Part shown: one piece after another, positions 16,256 through 24,103 of the stretch | How positions within the stretch are numbered: the first letter of the stretch is position 1 | Layout: the number at the start of each line of letters is the position of its first letter | Source of the DNA: Salinisphaeraceae bacterium | GTDB lineage: Bacteria > Pseudomonadota > Gammaproteobacteria > Nevskiales > Salinisphaeraceae | Length of the DNA stretch: 54,039 nt | Direction: 5' to 3' | Assembly: GCA_002683405.1 (NCBI GenBank) | Contig: NYTH01000008.1 | Location: forward strand, 1-54,039 | Translations under genes and position numbers: made by a program | The notes under the pieces: generated by a model | What the model was told of the DNA's origin: nothing | What the model saw: the letters and a program-made list of their open reading frames with translations, nothing else | The model's database searches: none

Positions 16256-17407
16256 ATGGACCTGAAACTACTCGATTATCCGCGGTACTTTCTCTCGACA
16301 GCCGTCGTGCTGCTGAGTACCTACGGTCTGCTGCTGGGAGGCAACTACAGCTGGATGGGGCTGGGTATCCTGATGGGGATTCTGCTTTTCGACAGCTTCC
16401 TTGAAAGCGACTACTCGATGCGTGATCAGCGGCATCCGGTCGTGTACGACATTGTCGTCGGCATCACGCTGCTCGCCGGCGTGGCCCACGTTTTCACCTA
16501 TGCCTATCTCGCCGGCGCGGGGCACTTCGCCACGTGGTCGTCCGAGATCGGCGCTTTCGTCAGCGTGGCCATGGTCGGGTTCGTGGTAGGCGCGCCGCCG
16601 CTGCACGAGCTTTTTCACCGTGAGACGTTCGTGCAGCGCTGGATGGGCCGCATCGGCAACGCGCTGATTTTCGATCCCTGGCGGGAAATCACGCATGTGG
16701 TTACCCATCACACTTACGTGTGCACGCCGGACGATCCTGACTACGCCCGCCGCGGCGAGAACATGTACCGGCACGTGGCGGTCAGCCTCTACCGGCAGTT
16801 CAAGGAGTCCTATCAGCTCGAAAAGCAGATGTGGACCAAACGCGGTCGCGCCTGGTGGCACCCGAAGAACGCCTGGGTGTGGCGCGCGTCCATTCTTCTG
16901 GGCTTCTCCACGCTGCTGTTCATCGCGGGCGGGTTCAAGGGCATGCTGCTGGCCATTGCCACCTGCCTGATCGGTCCCCGGACGTTTCTGGAAATCTTCA
17001 ACTACTGTAATCACTACGGGCTAATCTCGGCGACCCCCGGCCGGTTCGAGAATCGTCATACGTGGAATCATCTCACGCCGTTCGTGCGGGTATTCGCGCT
17101 GGAGATCACCAACCACGCCGGGCACCACACCGACAGCTATGTGCCGTTCTATGAGCTGGAACCCGACGAGGGCGGCCCGGAGCAGCCGCAATTCATGATC
17201 TGTGTCCTGCTGGCGCTGGTGCCGCCGCTGTTCTTCGCCATGATCAAGCCAAGACTGGCGCACTGGGATCGTCACTTCGCGACGGATGAAGAGCGCGAGA
17301 TCGCCTGGCGCGAAAATGCCCGGGCCGGCTGGCATGATCTGAACGAAGCCATGTTGGCGGACGAGCGTCCCATGCATAGGCCGGATATTGCCGCCGCTGC
17401 TGCCTGA
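16256..17407 (+). CDS. Membrane non-haem di-iron hydroxylase, XylM/CymAa type
   Basis: This 383-residue integral membrane protein belongs to the AlkB/XylM hydroxylase family, which hydroxylates terminal methyl or alkyl groups with O2 using electrons from a reductase. The histidine boxes are HELFHR (H117, H121), THVVTHHTYV (H147, H151, H152) and NHAGHH (H287, H290, H291), and NYCNHYGL contributes H253. The pattern TPDDPDYARRGENMYRHV, AWNHM-like TWNHLTPFVRVFALEITNHA, FYELEPDE and the C-terminal WDRHFATDEEREIAWRENAR closely follow XylM of toluene/xylene catabolism rather than classical AlkB. Several hydrophobic helices (about 12-50, 65-110, 205-240, 320-345) span the membrane. The next gene encodes the matching reductase. 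Likely substrates are alkyl-aromatics or terpenes such as xylene or p-cymene, but the exact one cannot be read. Confidence 0.88.
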   Translation: MDLKLLDYPRYFLSTAVVLLSTYGLLLGGNYSWMGLGILMGILLFDSFLESDYSMRDQRHPVVYDIVVGITLLAGVAHVFTYAYLAGAGHFATWSSEIGAFVSVAMVGFVVGAPPLHELFHRETFVQRWMGRIGNALIFDPWREITHVVTHHTYVCTPDDPDYARRGENMYRHVAVSLYRQFKESYQLEKQMWTKRGRAWWHPKNAWVWRASILLGFSTLLFIAGGFKGMLLAIATCLIGPRTFLEIFNYCNHYGLISATPGRFENRHTWNHLTPFVRVFALEITNHAGHHTDSYVPFYELEPDEGGPEQPQFMICVLLALVPPLFFAMIKPRLAHWDRHFATDEEREIAWRENARAGWHDLNEAMLADERPMHRPDIAAAAA

Positions 17408-17440
17408 TTGAGCGGCGGGACGTTATTCAGCCACCCCGGG

Positions 17441-17468
17441 GGTGGCGGGGCTTCCCGCCACCCTTTTT
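17441..17468 (+). terminator. Intercistronic terminator-like hairpin between hydroxylase and reductase genes
   Basis: GGTGGCGGG (17441-17449) pairs perfectly with CCCGCCACC (17454-17462) around loop GCTT and is followed by CTTTTT. It looks like an intrinsic terminator inside a presumed operon, so it could reduce read-through into the reductase gene. Confidence 0.75.
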
Positions 17469-17508
17469 ATAGCAATACCGAATCGATCTGCACCGAGGAA
17501 TGTGCGTC

Positions 17509-18609
17509 ATGAGTCAGGGCACCGAAGCAGCCGAAAACGCCGTTGACGGCGCAGAAGCCGAATCCGTCGCGGCCAGACCGGGGTTCCACCGCGTCGTCAA
17601 CGAGCGCGACGGCAAGGTGTTTGAAGTCAAGCACAAGGAACTCCTGCTCATGTCGGCAATTCAGCAGGAGATCGACTATCCGCACAATTGCCGGGTGGGC
17701 ACCTGCGGCACCTGCAAGACCAAGCTGCTGTCCGGCAAGATTCGGCCGCTGGTCGATTTTGCGCTGTCGCCGCTGACCAACGAGGAACTGGCCCAGGGTT
17801 ATGTGCTGGCCTGCCAGTCGATGGTCAATTCCGATCTGCGCATCGACGTGAGTATCGGTAATCACGTCACCATTCCCTATCGACGCGTGTCCGGCCGCGT
17901 ATCCAGCTGGCGGCGGCTGCCCGGCCAGGTCATCGATGTACGGGTCAGGCTGGATGAACCGCTTCCCTTCATGGCCGGCCAGTACTGCCAGCTGGCCGAG
18001 TCGGGGTCATTCACGCGCCGCAACTATTCCTTCTACGACCTGCCGCCAGACCCGGACGGAGAAGGGGCTGAAGAGGTTGGATTTCTCGTGAAGTACATCC
18101 CCGGCGGCAAGCTCTCCGGGTGGCTCAACGAGATGAACCGCACCGGCACCAAGATGTGGCTGCACGGCCCGCAGGGCCGAACCGGGCTGGAAGACGAGGA
18201 CAGCGACGCGATCTGCATCGCCGGCGGGACCGGCCTGGCGCCCATTGCGTCCATTCTTGCCGACCGCATCAGGCGTCACCCGGGCACGAAGTTCACCGTC
18301 ATTTTCGGCGTGAAGGGCGCGGATGATCTGTTTGCGCGCGAGGTAATCAGTGACCTGCTGGAGCAGGCCGGCGATCGCATCCGCTTCATCGAAATTGTCT
18401 CCGACGAGCCGGATGGCACCGGGTGGGAAGGTCCACGCGGTCTGGTGACGGACGCGCTGACGCCGGATCTGGTGGACGATTATTCAACCAAGGCCGCCTA
18501 TGTCTGCGGTAACCTGCCTATGGTCGAAGCCTGTGAGAAGAAGCTCGTCGAGCTGGGCGTCGATCCTGAGCACATCCACGCGGATAAATTCATTCCCACC
18601 GGCGCCTGA
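17509..18609 (+). CDS. XylA/CymAb-type NAD(P)H:ferredoxin-fused reductase of the hydroxylase
   Basis: This 366-residue protein is the electron-transfer partner of a XylM-type hydroxylase. An N-terminal plant-type [2Fe-2S] ferredoxin has cysteines C61, C66, C69 (NCRVGTCGTCK) and C102 (LACQ). The FAD-binding domain includes the RNYSFYD flavin motif, and the NAD domain has GGTGLAPIASI and ends with YVCGNLPMVEAC. The order ferredoxin-FAD-NAD is that of XylA. The start is set at ATG 17509 (MSQGTEAAENAV), not the upstream ATG at 17500, because GAGGAA at 17495-17500 would touch the latter. It lies 101 bp after the hydroxylase gene, separated by a terminator-like hairpin. Confidence 0.9.
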   Translation: MSQGTEAAENAVDGAEAESVAARPGFHRVVNERDGKVFEVKHKELLLMSAIQQEIDYPHNCRVGTCGTCKTKLLSGKIRPLVDFALSPLTNEELAQGYVLACQSMVNSDLRIDVSIGNHVTIPYRRVSGRVSSWRRLPGQVIDVRVRLDEPLPFMAGQYCQLAESGSFTRRNYSFYDLPPDPDGEGAEEVGFLVKYIPGGKLSGWLNEMNRTGTKMWLHGPQGRTGLEDEDSDAICIAGGTGLAPIASILADRIRRHPGTKFTVIFGVKGADDLFAREVISDLLEQAGDRIRFIEIVSDEPDGTGWEGPRGLVTDALTPDLVDDYSTKAAYVCGNLPMVEACEKKLVELGVDPEHIHADKFIPTGA

Positions 18610-18665
18610 CCGCCGAAAACCGGGATGGCCGCTTATTCTTGATCCGTGCATTAGATAGACAGAAT

Positions 18666-18701
18666 TTTTCGGATCGAAAATGCAGGCCATGGATGGCCTG
18701 C
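18666..18701. promoter_or_regulatory. Two adjacent palindromes upstream of the small membrane protein gene
   Basis: TTTTCG-GAT-CGAAAA (18666-18680) is a perfect 6-bp inverted repeat. It is followed immediately by the perfect 9-bp inverted repeat GCAGGCCAT-GG-ATGGCCTGC (18682-18701). They lie about 140-175 bp before the ATG at 18841 and after the reductase gene. They could be operator sites or a short stem-loop in the reductase 3' end. Confidence 0.4.
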
Positions 18702-18840
18702 CCGCGACCGTTAGGGCGCGAGCGCACAGACCGGACCTGCGCCGGCCAATGCGGCAACCCTGAAACGTCGAATGAGGCGTGAAAGGACTTCGCGTATTGA
18801 ATGGACAGTTTGATAATCGATAATTCAACGGGAAACAGCC

Positions 18841-19182
18841 ATGCTGACGCTCGCCTTCTTTCTGTTCCTCGCCGCGTCGGTCGGGGGCGTTCTGATGACC
18901 ACCATGCTGGCCAAGAACATGGACGTGCCGGCCTTCATGGGCAAGGGTCACGGCCTGACCGCGCTGGCAGGCCTGGCGGTATTGTTTGCCGCCTGCCTGA
19001 TGGGGGAGGGCAGCACGACGGTTCGCGCCTGGCTGGCGTTCTTTGTCTTTCTCGGCGGATTCATGGGCGGTGCGCTGGTGATTGCGCACGTGTTCTTCCA
19101 CAAGCCGCCCATGTGGTTTACGGCCATTCACGCCAGCGCCGCGGTGCTCGGTCTCGGGCTCCTGCTCGAGCCGGCTTTCTAG
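18841..19182 (+). CDS. Small four-helix membrane protein of unknown function
   Basis: This 113-residue protein is strongly hydrophobic with four predicted transmembrane helices (about 1-21, 38-55, 60-80 and 91-110), linked by short polar loops (AKNMDVPAFMGKGHG, MGEGSTTVRA, HKPPMWFTA). It has two His residues near helix ends (GKGHGL, IAHVFFHK). I do not recognise a family. It lies between the hydroxylase/reductase pair and an acyl-CoA dehydrogenase in the same direction, so a role in hydrophobic substrate handling is possible but not shown. The ATG at 18841 is preceded by a weak GGGAAA. Confidence 0.7.
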   Translation: MLTLAFFLFLAASVGGVLMTTMLAKNMDVPAFMGKGHGLTALAGLAVLFAACLMGEGSTTVRAWLAFFVFLGGFMGGALVIAHVFFHKPPMWFTAIHASAAVLGLGLLLEPAF

Positions 19183-19188
19183 GGCCTG

Positions 19189-19347
19189 GTGTAGTGCGCC
19201 ACACTGTCTGGCCCTTATACCGGCCCCATTTTCCGCCATGCGGCGTTGCACCTCCTCGCCATAGCTACGGCTATGACTCGTCGACGCGCCTTGCCTGACA
19301 AAAAATGGAACTCGGTCTAATGTGCCATCAAATGTGACGCACTACAC
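19189..19347. mobile_element. MITE-like element of 159 bp with 15-bp terminal inverted repeats
   Basis: GTGTAGTGCGCCACA at 19189-19203 is the reverse complement of TGTGACGCACTACAC at 19333-19347 except for one base. Between the ends, a second layer of imperfect symmetry runs around the central palindrome CCATAGCTACGGCTATGA, so the whole unit can fold into one long hairpin. It has no coding capacity. It sits neatly between the membrane protein gene and the acyl-CoA dehydrogenase gene. This is the anatomy of a non-autonomous transposon or large intergenic repeat; no target-site duplication is obvious. Confidence 0.65.
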
Positions 19348-19433
19348 GAGCGCCCCAGAATTGATCATGTCTACCCGGCCCGGTGACGCCCGGGCCTCTC
19401 GATTTTCAAACCCCTGCAACAAAGGTATTCAAG

Positions 19434-20651
19434 ATGAACTTTCCCGCTCGCCGCGCCGACACGTTGTTCACCGACCGGGGTCTGCCGCAGGAGACGCTCG
19501 ACGTTCGCGCCGAAGTCCGCGCCTTTGCCGATGAGCATATCCGTCCGGTTGCCCATACACTCAACACCACGCCGGAATCGGCCGAGGCCTTCCCGCGTGA
19601 TTTATTCAACGCCATGGCGTCGGCCGGCCTGTACGAAATTCCCTTCCCCGCCGATGTCGGCGGGCGGGGTCTGGCGTATCCGACCCTGGCGACGGTGACC
19701 GCGATTGAGGAAATTGCCTACTACTCGCCCAGCCTGGCGTCCTCCATGTATGACGGGCAGGCGATTCTGGTGGGCAAGACACTCGATAACGCGCCCGGCC
19801 TGCGCGAAATCTATCTGCCGCGCCTGATCCGGGGCGAGTTTGTCGGCTCCTTTGCCACCAGTGAGCCGGAGGCCAGTACCGATCTGTCGGTCGAGTCGCT
19901 GCAGACACTGGCCGAGAAGGTGGACGGTGGCTATCGCATCAACGGCACCAAGCGCTGGATCACCAACTCCCCCGTGGCCGATCTGATCGTGGTGCTGTGC
20001 AAGACCGGCAGCGGCCTTACGATGCTGCTGGCCGACATGCACGACCCCGGCGTGACCGTCAGCGAGCCCGACCTGAAAATGGGTAATTACGTGCAGTTGA
20101 CCGCGGACATTCAGTTCAAGGATGTCTTCGTTCCGGACGACCATGTGGCAGGCAGCGAAAACGGCGGCTTGCGCGCCGCCATCGGCTCACTGGTGCTCGG
20201 TCGCATGGGTATCGGCGCCTGCGGTGTGGCCATGGGGCAGGCGGCGTTCGATTTCGCGGTTGACTACATGGGCAAGCGCAAGGTCTTCGGCCAGGCGCTG
20301 GCACGCTTCCAGCACTGGCAGTTCCGGTTTGCCGATCACGCCATGGCGCTGGAATCCGCACGCGCCCTGTACCAGAAGGCCGCAATGATCTACGACGAGA
20401 ACGGCCGCTGCGATCTGGAAACCGCCATGTGCAAGGTCAAGGGCAGCGAACTGGCGGTGGATATTGCGCGTGACGCCATTCAGGTGTGCGGCGCCTACGG
20501 CTTTGTGCGGGAGCTGAAGGGTCCCGGTCAGGCCTTCCCGCTGGAATCCATCTACCGGGATGCCAAGATCGGTGAAATCTACGAAGGCGCCAACGAGATT
20601 CAGCGCTGGGTGATCGCGCGCAGCATATTCGGCCGTGACCTGACCGGCTAG
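19434..20651 (+). CDS. Acyl-CoA dehydrogenase (second copy, distinct subgroup)
   Basis: This 405-residue flavoenzyme is a canonical acyl-CoA dehydrogenase. It has SFATSEPEASTDLS and GTKRWITNSPVADL for FAD and substrate binding, KRKVFGQALARFQHWQFRFA, VCGAYGFVREL, and the catalytic glutamate E384 in IYEGANEIQRW. It differs clearly from the protein at 5909, so the two are not recent duplicates. The frame reaches upstream to 19383, but the ATG at 19434 is chosen because AAAGG (19421-19425) precedes it and homologues begin near MNFP. The stop overlaps the stop codon of the convergent GGDEF gene by 4 bp. It probably takes part in beta-oxidation of an acid derived from the hydroxylated substrate. 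Confidence 0.93.
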   Translation: MNFPARRADTLFTDRGLPQETLDVRAEVRAFADEHIRPVAHTLNTTPESAEAFPRDLFNAMASAGLYEIPFPADVGGRGLAYPTLATVTAIEEIAYYSPSLASSMYDGQAILVGKTLDNAPGLREIYLPRLIRGEFVGSFATSEPEASTDLSVESLQTLAEKVDGGYRINGTKRWITNSPVADLIVVLCKTGSGLTMLLADMHDPGVTVSEPDLKMGNYVQLTADIQFKDVFVPDDHVAGSENGGLRAAIGSLVLGRMGIGACGVAMGQAAFDFAVDYMGKRKVFGQALARFQHWQFRFADHAMALESARALYQKAAMIYDENGRCDLETAMCKVKGSELAVDIARDAIQVCGAYGFVRELKGPGQAFPLESIYRDAKIGEIYEGANEIQRWVIARSIFGRDLTG

Positions 20652-21229
20652 GCGTCGGGCGTATCGAAGCTGGTCTGAACGGGCGCCGCGTCACCGGCCC
20701 TGATGGCGCGGGCCAGCGCCTCGTCGGTAGCCACCAGCAACGACTGGGCGAACTTGTGGGTCGGCGGGATCTGGCAGGCGGCGCCGATACGGATCCCGAC
20801 AGTAGCCGCCTGAGCCACGCCGGCGGCCTCCAGCGCCGGCGTGGCGGCATGCGAGAGAATCTGCTCGGCCAGATGCCGGGTACCTTTTTGTCCCACGTCG
20901 GTCAGGCTGATGCCGAACTCGTCGACTCGAAGCCGGCCGGCAAAGTCCGCACGGCGGCGGCAGCTGCGGCGGATGGCTTCGGCGACGGCGTAGATCAGGC
21001 GGTCCGCCGCCGGCTGTCCGTGGCGGGTCTGGTAGGCCTCGTAGCCGTCAATATGAACAAACAGAGCGCTTGCCGGCAGCTGTTCGCGCTGCGCCCATTC
21101 CCAGGCCTGCTCGCAGCGCTGACGAAACAACGCACGCTGGGCCAGACCGCTGGCTTCGTCGAAAGCAGCCGAGTGAGTCTTGAGCTTGTCGGTAGAGCGT
21201 CTGTGCAAGCTGGGATCGTGGGTTTCCAT
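20648..21229 (-). CDS. Degenerate GGDEF-domain protein
   Basis: This 193-residue protein carries one GGDEF (diguanylate cyclase) domain and little else. The fold is recognisable from SALFVHIDGYEAYQTRHGQP (the metal-site helix), ADRLIYAVAEAIRRSCR, and the signature strand RLRVDEFGISL. The signature reads RVDEF in place of GGDEF, so the two glycines needed to bind GTP are gone. Cyclase activity is unlikely; it may bind nucleotides or partners, or be a decaying enzyme. There is no sensor or membrane domain, only a 45-residue polar N-terminus. The start is the ATG at 21229 with AGGGGA upstream. The longer frame to 21370 lacks a good site. Confidence 0.8.
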   Translation of the reverse strand: METHDPSLHRRSTDKLKTHSAAFDEASGLAQRALFRQRCEQAWEWAQREQLPASALFVHIDGYEAYQTRHGQPAADRLIYAVAEAIRRSCRRRADFAGRLRVDEFGISLTDVGQKGTRHLAEQILSHAATPALEAAGVAQAATVGIRIGAACQIPPTHKFAQSLLVATDEALARAIRAGDAAPVQTSFDTPDA

Positions 21230-21463
21230 GCGGTCGTCCCCTGTCGGATCAGGATGATTCCGGTGAGGCGCTGCGCGCGTCGCACCTGTTCGGGATATCG
21301 GCCACATGAGTCCGCACTGAACTTGTGCGATCATGCGGTCGGGACCGGTGCGTTCGAGCCGGGCCCCCACGTTGTATAACGTCGAAAAACGGTTTCATTT
21401 CCCGAGCTTGCCGCCCCCGCACGATCGGTCTGGCGCAGCTCGGCATACTGCGGTTCAACGTCA

Positions 21464-23962
21464 ATGATGCGAAAGCGCCTGGCAGACTTCTACTACGGAC
21501 TGGTGATCAACAGGTGGTGGCTCGTGGGCCTGGCGGTGGTAGGTCTGCTGGCGGCAGCCGTGTATTCCGCGCAGTACTTCAAGCTCGACGCGTCGGCCGA
21601 TGCGCTGGTCCTGGAAAACGACGAAGATCTGCTCTACTACCGCAAGATCCGGGCGAAGTACGGCTCGGACGATGTGCTCATCGTGACCTACGCGCCCAAC
21701 AGCGGGAAGCTGTTCAGCGATGAGACCCTGCAGCATCTGAAGTCGCTGCGGGATGACCTGGACGGGATGGACCGCGTGGCCAACGTGCTGAGCATGCTCG
21801 ATGTGCCGCTGCTGGCCAGCCCCAGCACCTCGCTGAGCGAACTGCAGAGCGATCCCAAGACGCTGACCGACGAGGACGTTGATCGCGACCTGGCCCGCAG
21901 GGAGTTCAAGACCAGCCCGCTGTACCGCGAACTGGTGATGAACCTGGACGCCGACACGACGGCGATGCTGATCACCCTGCAGCCCAACGAGCAGGCGCGC
22001 GAGCTGCTCCGGCAGCGTGACGCGCTGCGCGTCAAGCGCGATGAATCGGGGCTGACCGAGCAGGAGGCAACCGAGCTGGAGCGGGTCGAGGCGCGCTACG
22101 AGGCCATCAAGACCGAACTCCAGGCGCAGAACGACGCCGATATCGAAAACATACGCGGCGTGCTCGAACAATATCGGGGCCAGGCGACCATTCACCTGGG
22201 CGGTGTGCCCATGATCACCGCCGACATGATCGACTTCGTCCGCGACGACATTCGCACTTTCGGCATTGGTGTGTCGGCGTTCATCGTGGTGTTGCTCGCC
22301 ATTTCCTTCCAGGCAGTGCGCTGGGTTCTTATTCCCTCGGCCATCTGCGGGCTGGTGGCCGTGATGATGGTGGGCTTTCTCGGCGCCATGGACTGGCGGG
22401 TGACGATTGTCTCGTCGAACTTCGTGTCGCTGATGCTGATCATCACCCTGTCGCTCATCGTCCATCTGGTGGTGCGCTACCGTGAATTGCAGGCGATGGC
22501 GCCGGGCGCGAGCCAGCGTGAGCTCATCCGCGGCACCGTGGACAGCAAGCTGACGCCGACGGTCTACACGGTGCTGACCACCGTGGCGTCCTTTGCCTCG
22601 CTGATGGTGGCGGATATCCGCCCGGTCATCGATTTCGGGCTGATGATGGTCTGCGGCGTCATACTGGCGTTTCTGATGACCTTCCTGTGTTTTCCCGCGG
22701 CGCTATCGCCGCTCGGGCCCGGTTCGCAGCCGCGCGAGATGCGGGACGTGACGGCGCGAATCAATGCGGGTTTTGCCTGGCTGGTGGAGCGACAGAAAGC
22801 GCTGCTCTGGCTGCTGTTCGGCGCCATCGTGGCGGTCAGCGCCTGGGGCATGTCCCAGCTGACGGTGGAGAACCGCTTCATCGACTACTTCAAGCAGGAC
22901 ACCGAAATCTTCCAGGGCATGCGGCTGATCGACCGCGAGCTCGGCGGCACGACGCCGGTCGACGTGATCATCGACGCGCCCAAGCTGGAGGAAGAAGAGG
23001 GCGACGATCTGTACGAGGACGAATTCGACGATGAATTTGCCGCTGAGGCGGGCGCCACCGCCGGCTACTGGTACAACCCCTTCCAGATGGAGCAGGTCCA
23101 CGCAATCCACGATTATCTGGACGGGCTGCCGGAAACCGGCAAGGTGTTGTCGCTGTCGACCACCATGCGGCTGGCAGCGCAGATCAATGGCGGGCAGGAA
23201 CTCGACGGTTTTGCCATGGCGGTGATGTACCAGATGCTGCCGCCGGACCTGAAGGGCACGCTCATCGACCCATTCCTGTCCGATGACGGCAACCAGATTC
23301 GCTTCGATATCCGCGTGGTCGATTCCGACCCGAACCTGCGACGCGATCAGTTTCTCAAGGACCTGCGCTCGGGCCTGATCGAAAAATTCGACCTGCAGCC
23401 CGAGCAGCTGCGTGTGTCCGGCATGCTCGTGCTCTACAACAACGTCATGCAAAGCCTGTACAGCTCGCAGTTCACCACGCTTTTCGTGGTGTTCGGGGCG
23501 ATCATGTTCATGTTCTTCCTGCTGTTCCGCAGCCTGAAGATGGCGGTCATCGGCGTCATGCCCACGCTGGTGGCGGCGGCGTCGGTGCTGGGTCTGATGG
23601 GTCTGATGGGGATACCGCTGGACATCATGACCATCACCATCGCCGCCATCACGATCGGTATCGGCGTGCACGACACCATTCACTATTCCGACCGCTTCAA
23701 GATTGAGGTGGCCAGCGGCGATGGTTACCGCGGCGCGGTGCAGCGCTCGCACGCCAGCGTGGGCCGGGCCATGTTCTATACCACGGTGATCGTGACGCTG
23801 GGCTTTTCCATTCTGGCGCTGTCGAACTTCAAGCCGACGATCTACTTCGGCCTGTTCACCGGTGCGGCCATGGTGTTCGCGCTGATCAGCAATCTGGCGC
23901 TTTTGCCGCTTCTGCTGGTCAAGTTCAAGCCGTTTCCGCCGGCCGCCCCGGACAGGCAGTGA
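21464..23962 (+). CDS. RND-superfamily (MMPL-type) exporter
   Basis: This 832-residue protein has the two-fold RND architecture: TM1 (residues about 19-36), a large periplasmic loop, five TM helices (about 263-400), then a second TM1 (about 444-462), a second loop, and five more helices (about 660-820). Features such as PVIDFGLMMVCGVIL, MTITIAAITIGIGVHDTIHY and SHASVGRAMFYTTVIVTLGF are typical of MMPL/sterol-sensing-type transporters. They are proton-driven exporters of lipids or hydrophobic compounds. The second loop has a very acidic stretch (EEEEGDDLYEDEFDDEF), unusual for the family and possibly a metal or cation site. It could replace the broken RND fragment at 12421. Its start is ATG 21464, with no strong ribosome site. 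Confidence 0.9.
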   Translation: MMRKRLADFYYGLVINRWWLVGLAVVGLLAAAVYSAQYFKLDASADALVLENDEDLLYYRKIRAKYGSDDVLIVTYAPNSGKLFSDETLQHLKSLRDDLDGMDRVANVLSMLDVPLLASPSTSLSELQSDPKTLTDEDVDRDLARREFKTSPLYRELVMNLDADTTAMLITLQPNEQARELLRQRDALRVKRDESGLTEQEATELERVEARYEAIKTELQAQNDADIENIRGVLEQYRGQATIHLGGVPMITADMIDFVRDDIRTFGIGVSAFIVVLLAISFQAVRWVLIPSAICGLVAVMMVGFLGAMDWRVTIVSSNFVSLMLIITLSLIVHLVVRYRELQAMAPGASQRELIRGTVDSKLTPTVYTVLTTVASFASLMVADIRPVIDFGLMMVCGVILAFLMTFLCFPAALSPLGPGSQPREMRDVTARINAGFAWLVERQKALLWLLFGAIVAVSAWGMSQLTVENRFIDYFKQDTEIFQGMRLIDRELGGTTPVDVIIDAPKLEEEEGDDLYEDEFDDEFAAEAGATAGYWYNPFQMEQVHAIHDYLDGLPETGKVLSLSTTMRLAAQINGGQELDGFAMAVMYQMLPPDLKGTLIDPFLSDDGNQIRFDIRVVDSDPNLRRDQFLKDLRSGLIEKFDLQPEQLRVSGMLVLYNNVMQSLYSSQFTTLFVVFGAIMFMFFLLFRSLKMAVIGVMPTLVAAASVLGLMGLMGIPLDIMTITIAAITIGIGVHDTIHYSDRFKIEVASGDGYRGAVQRSHASVGRAMFYTTVIVTLGFSILALSNFKPTIYFGLFTGAAMVFALISNLALLPLLLVKFKPFPPAAPDRQ

Positions 23963-24103
23963 ATTCGGCTGGCACCGCTCTTGCAAACGCTCTGGCGGGC
24001 CAAGGCAGGGCCCTGAGGCGGCGCGCGAGGGCCGATGGGCCGGGATACGGAGTTATTGCGGCGTAGGCCTGATGTACAGGCTCGCCAGAACGGACAGAAC
24101 ATC

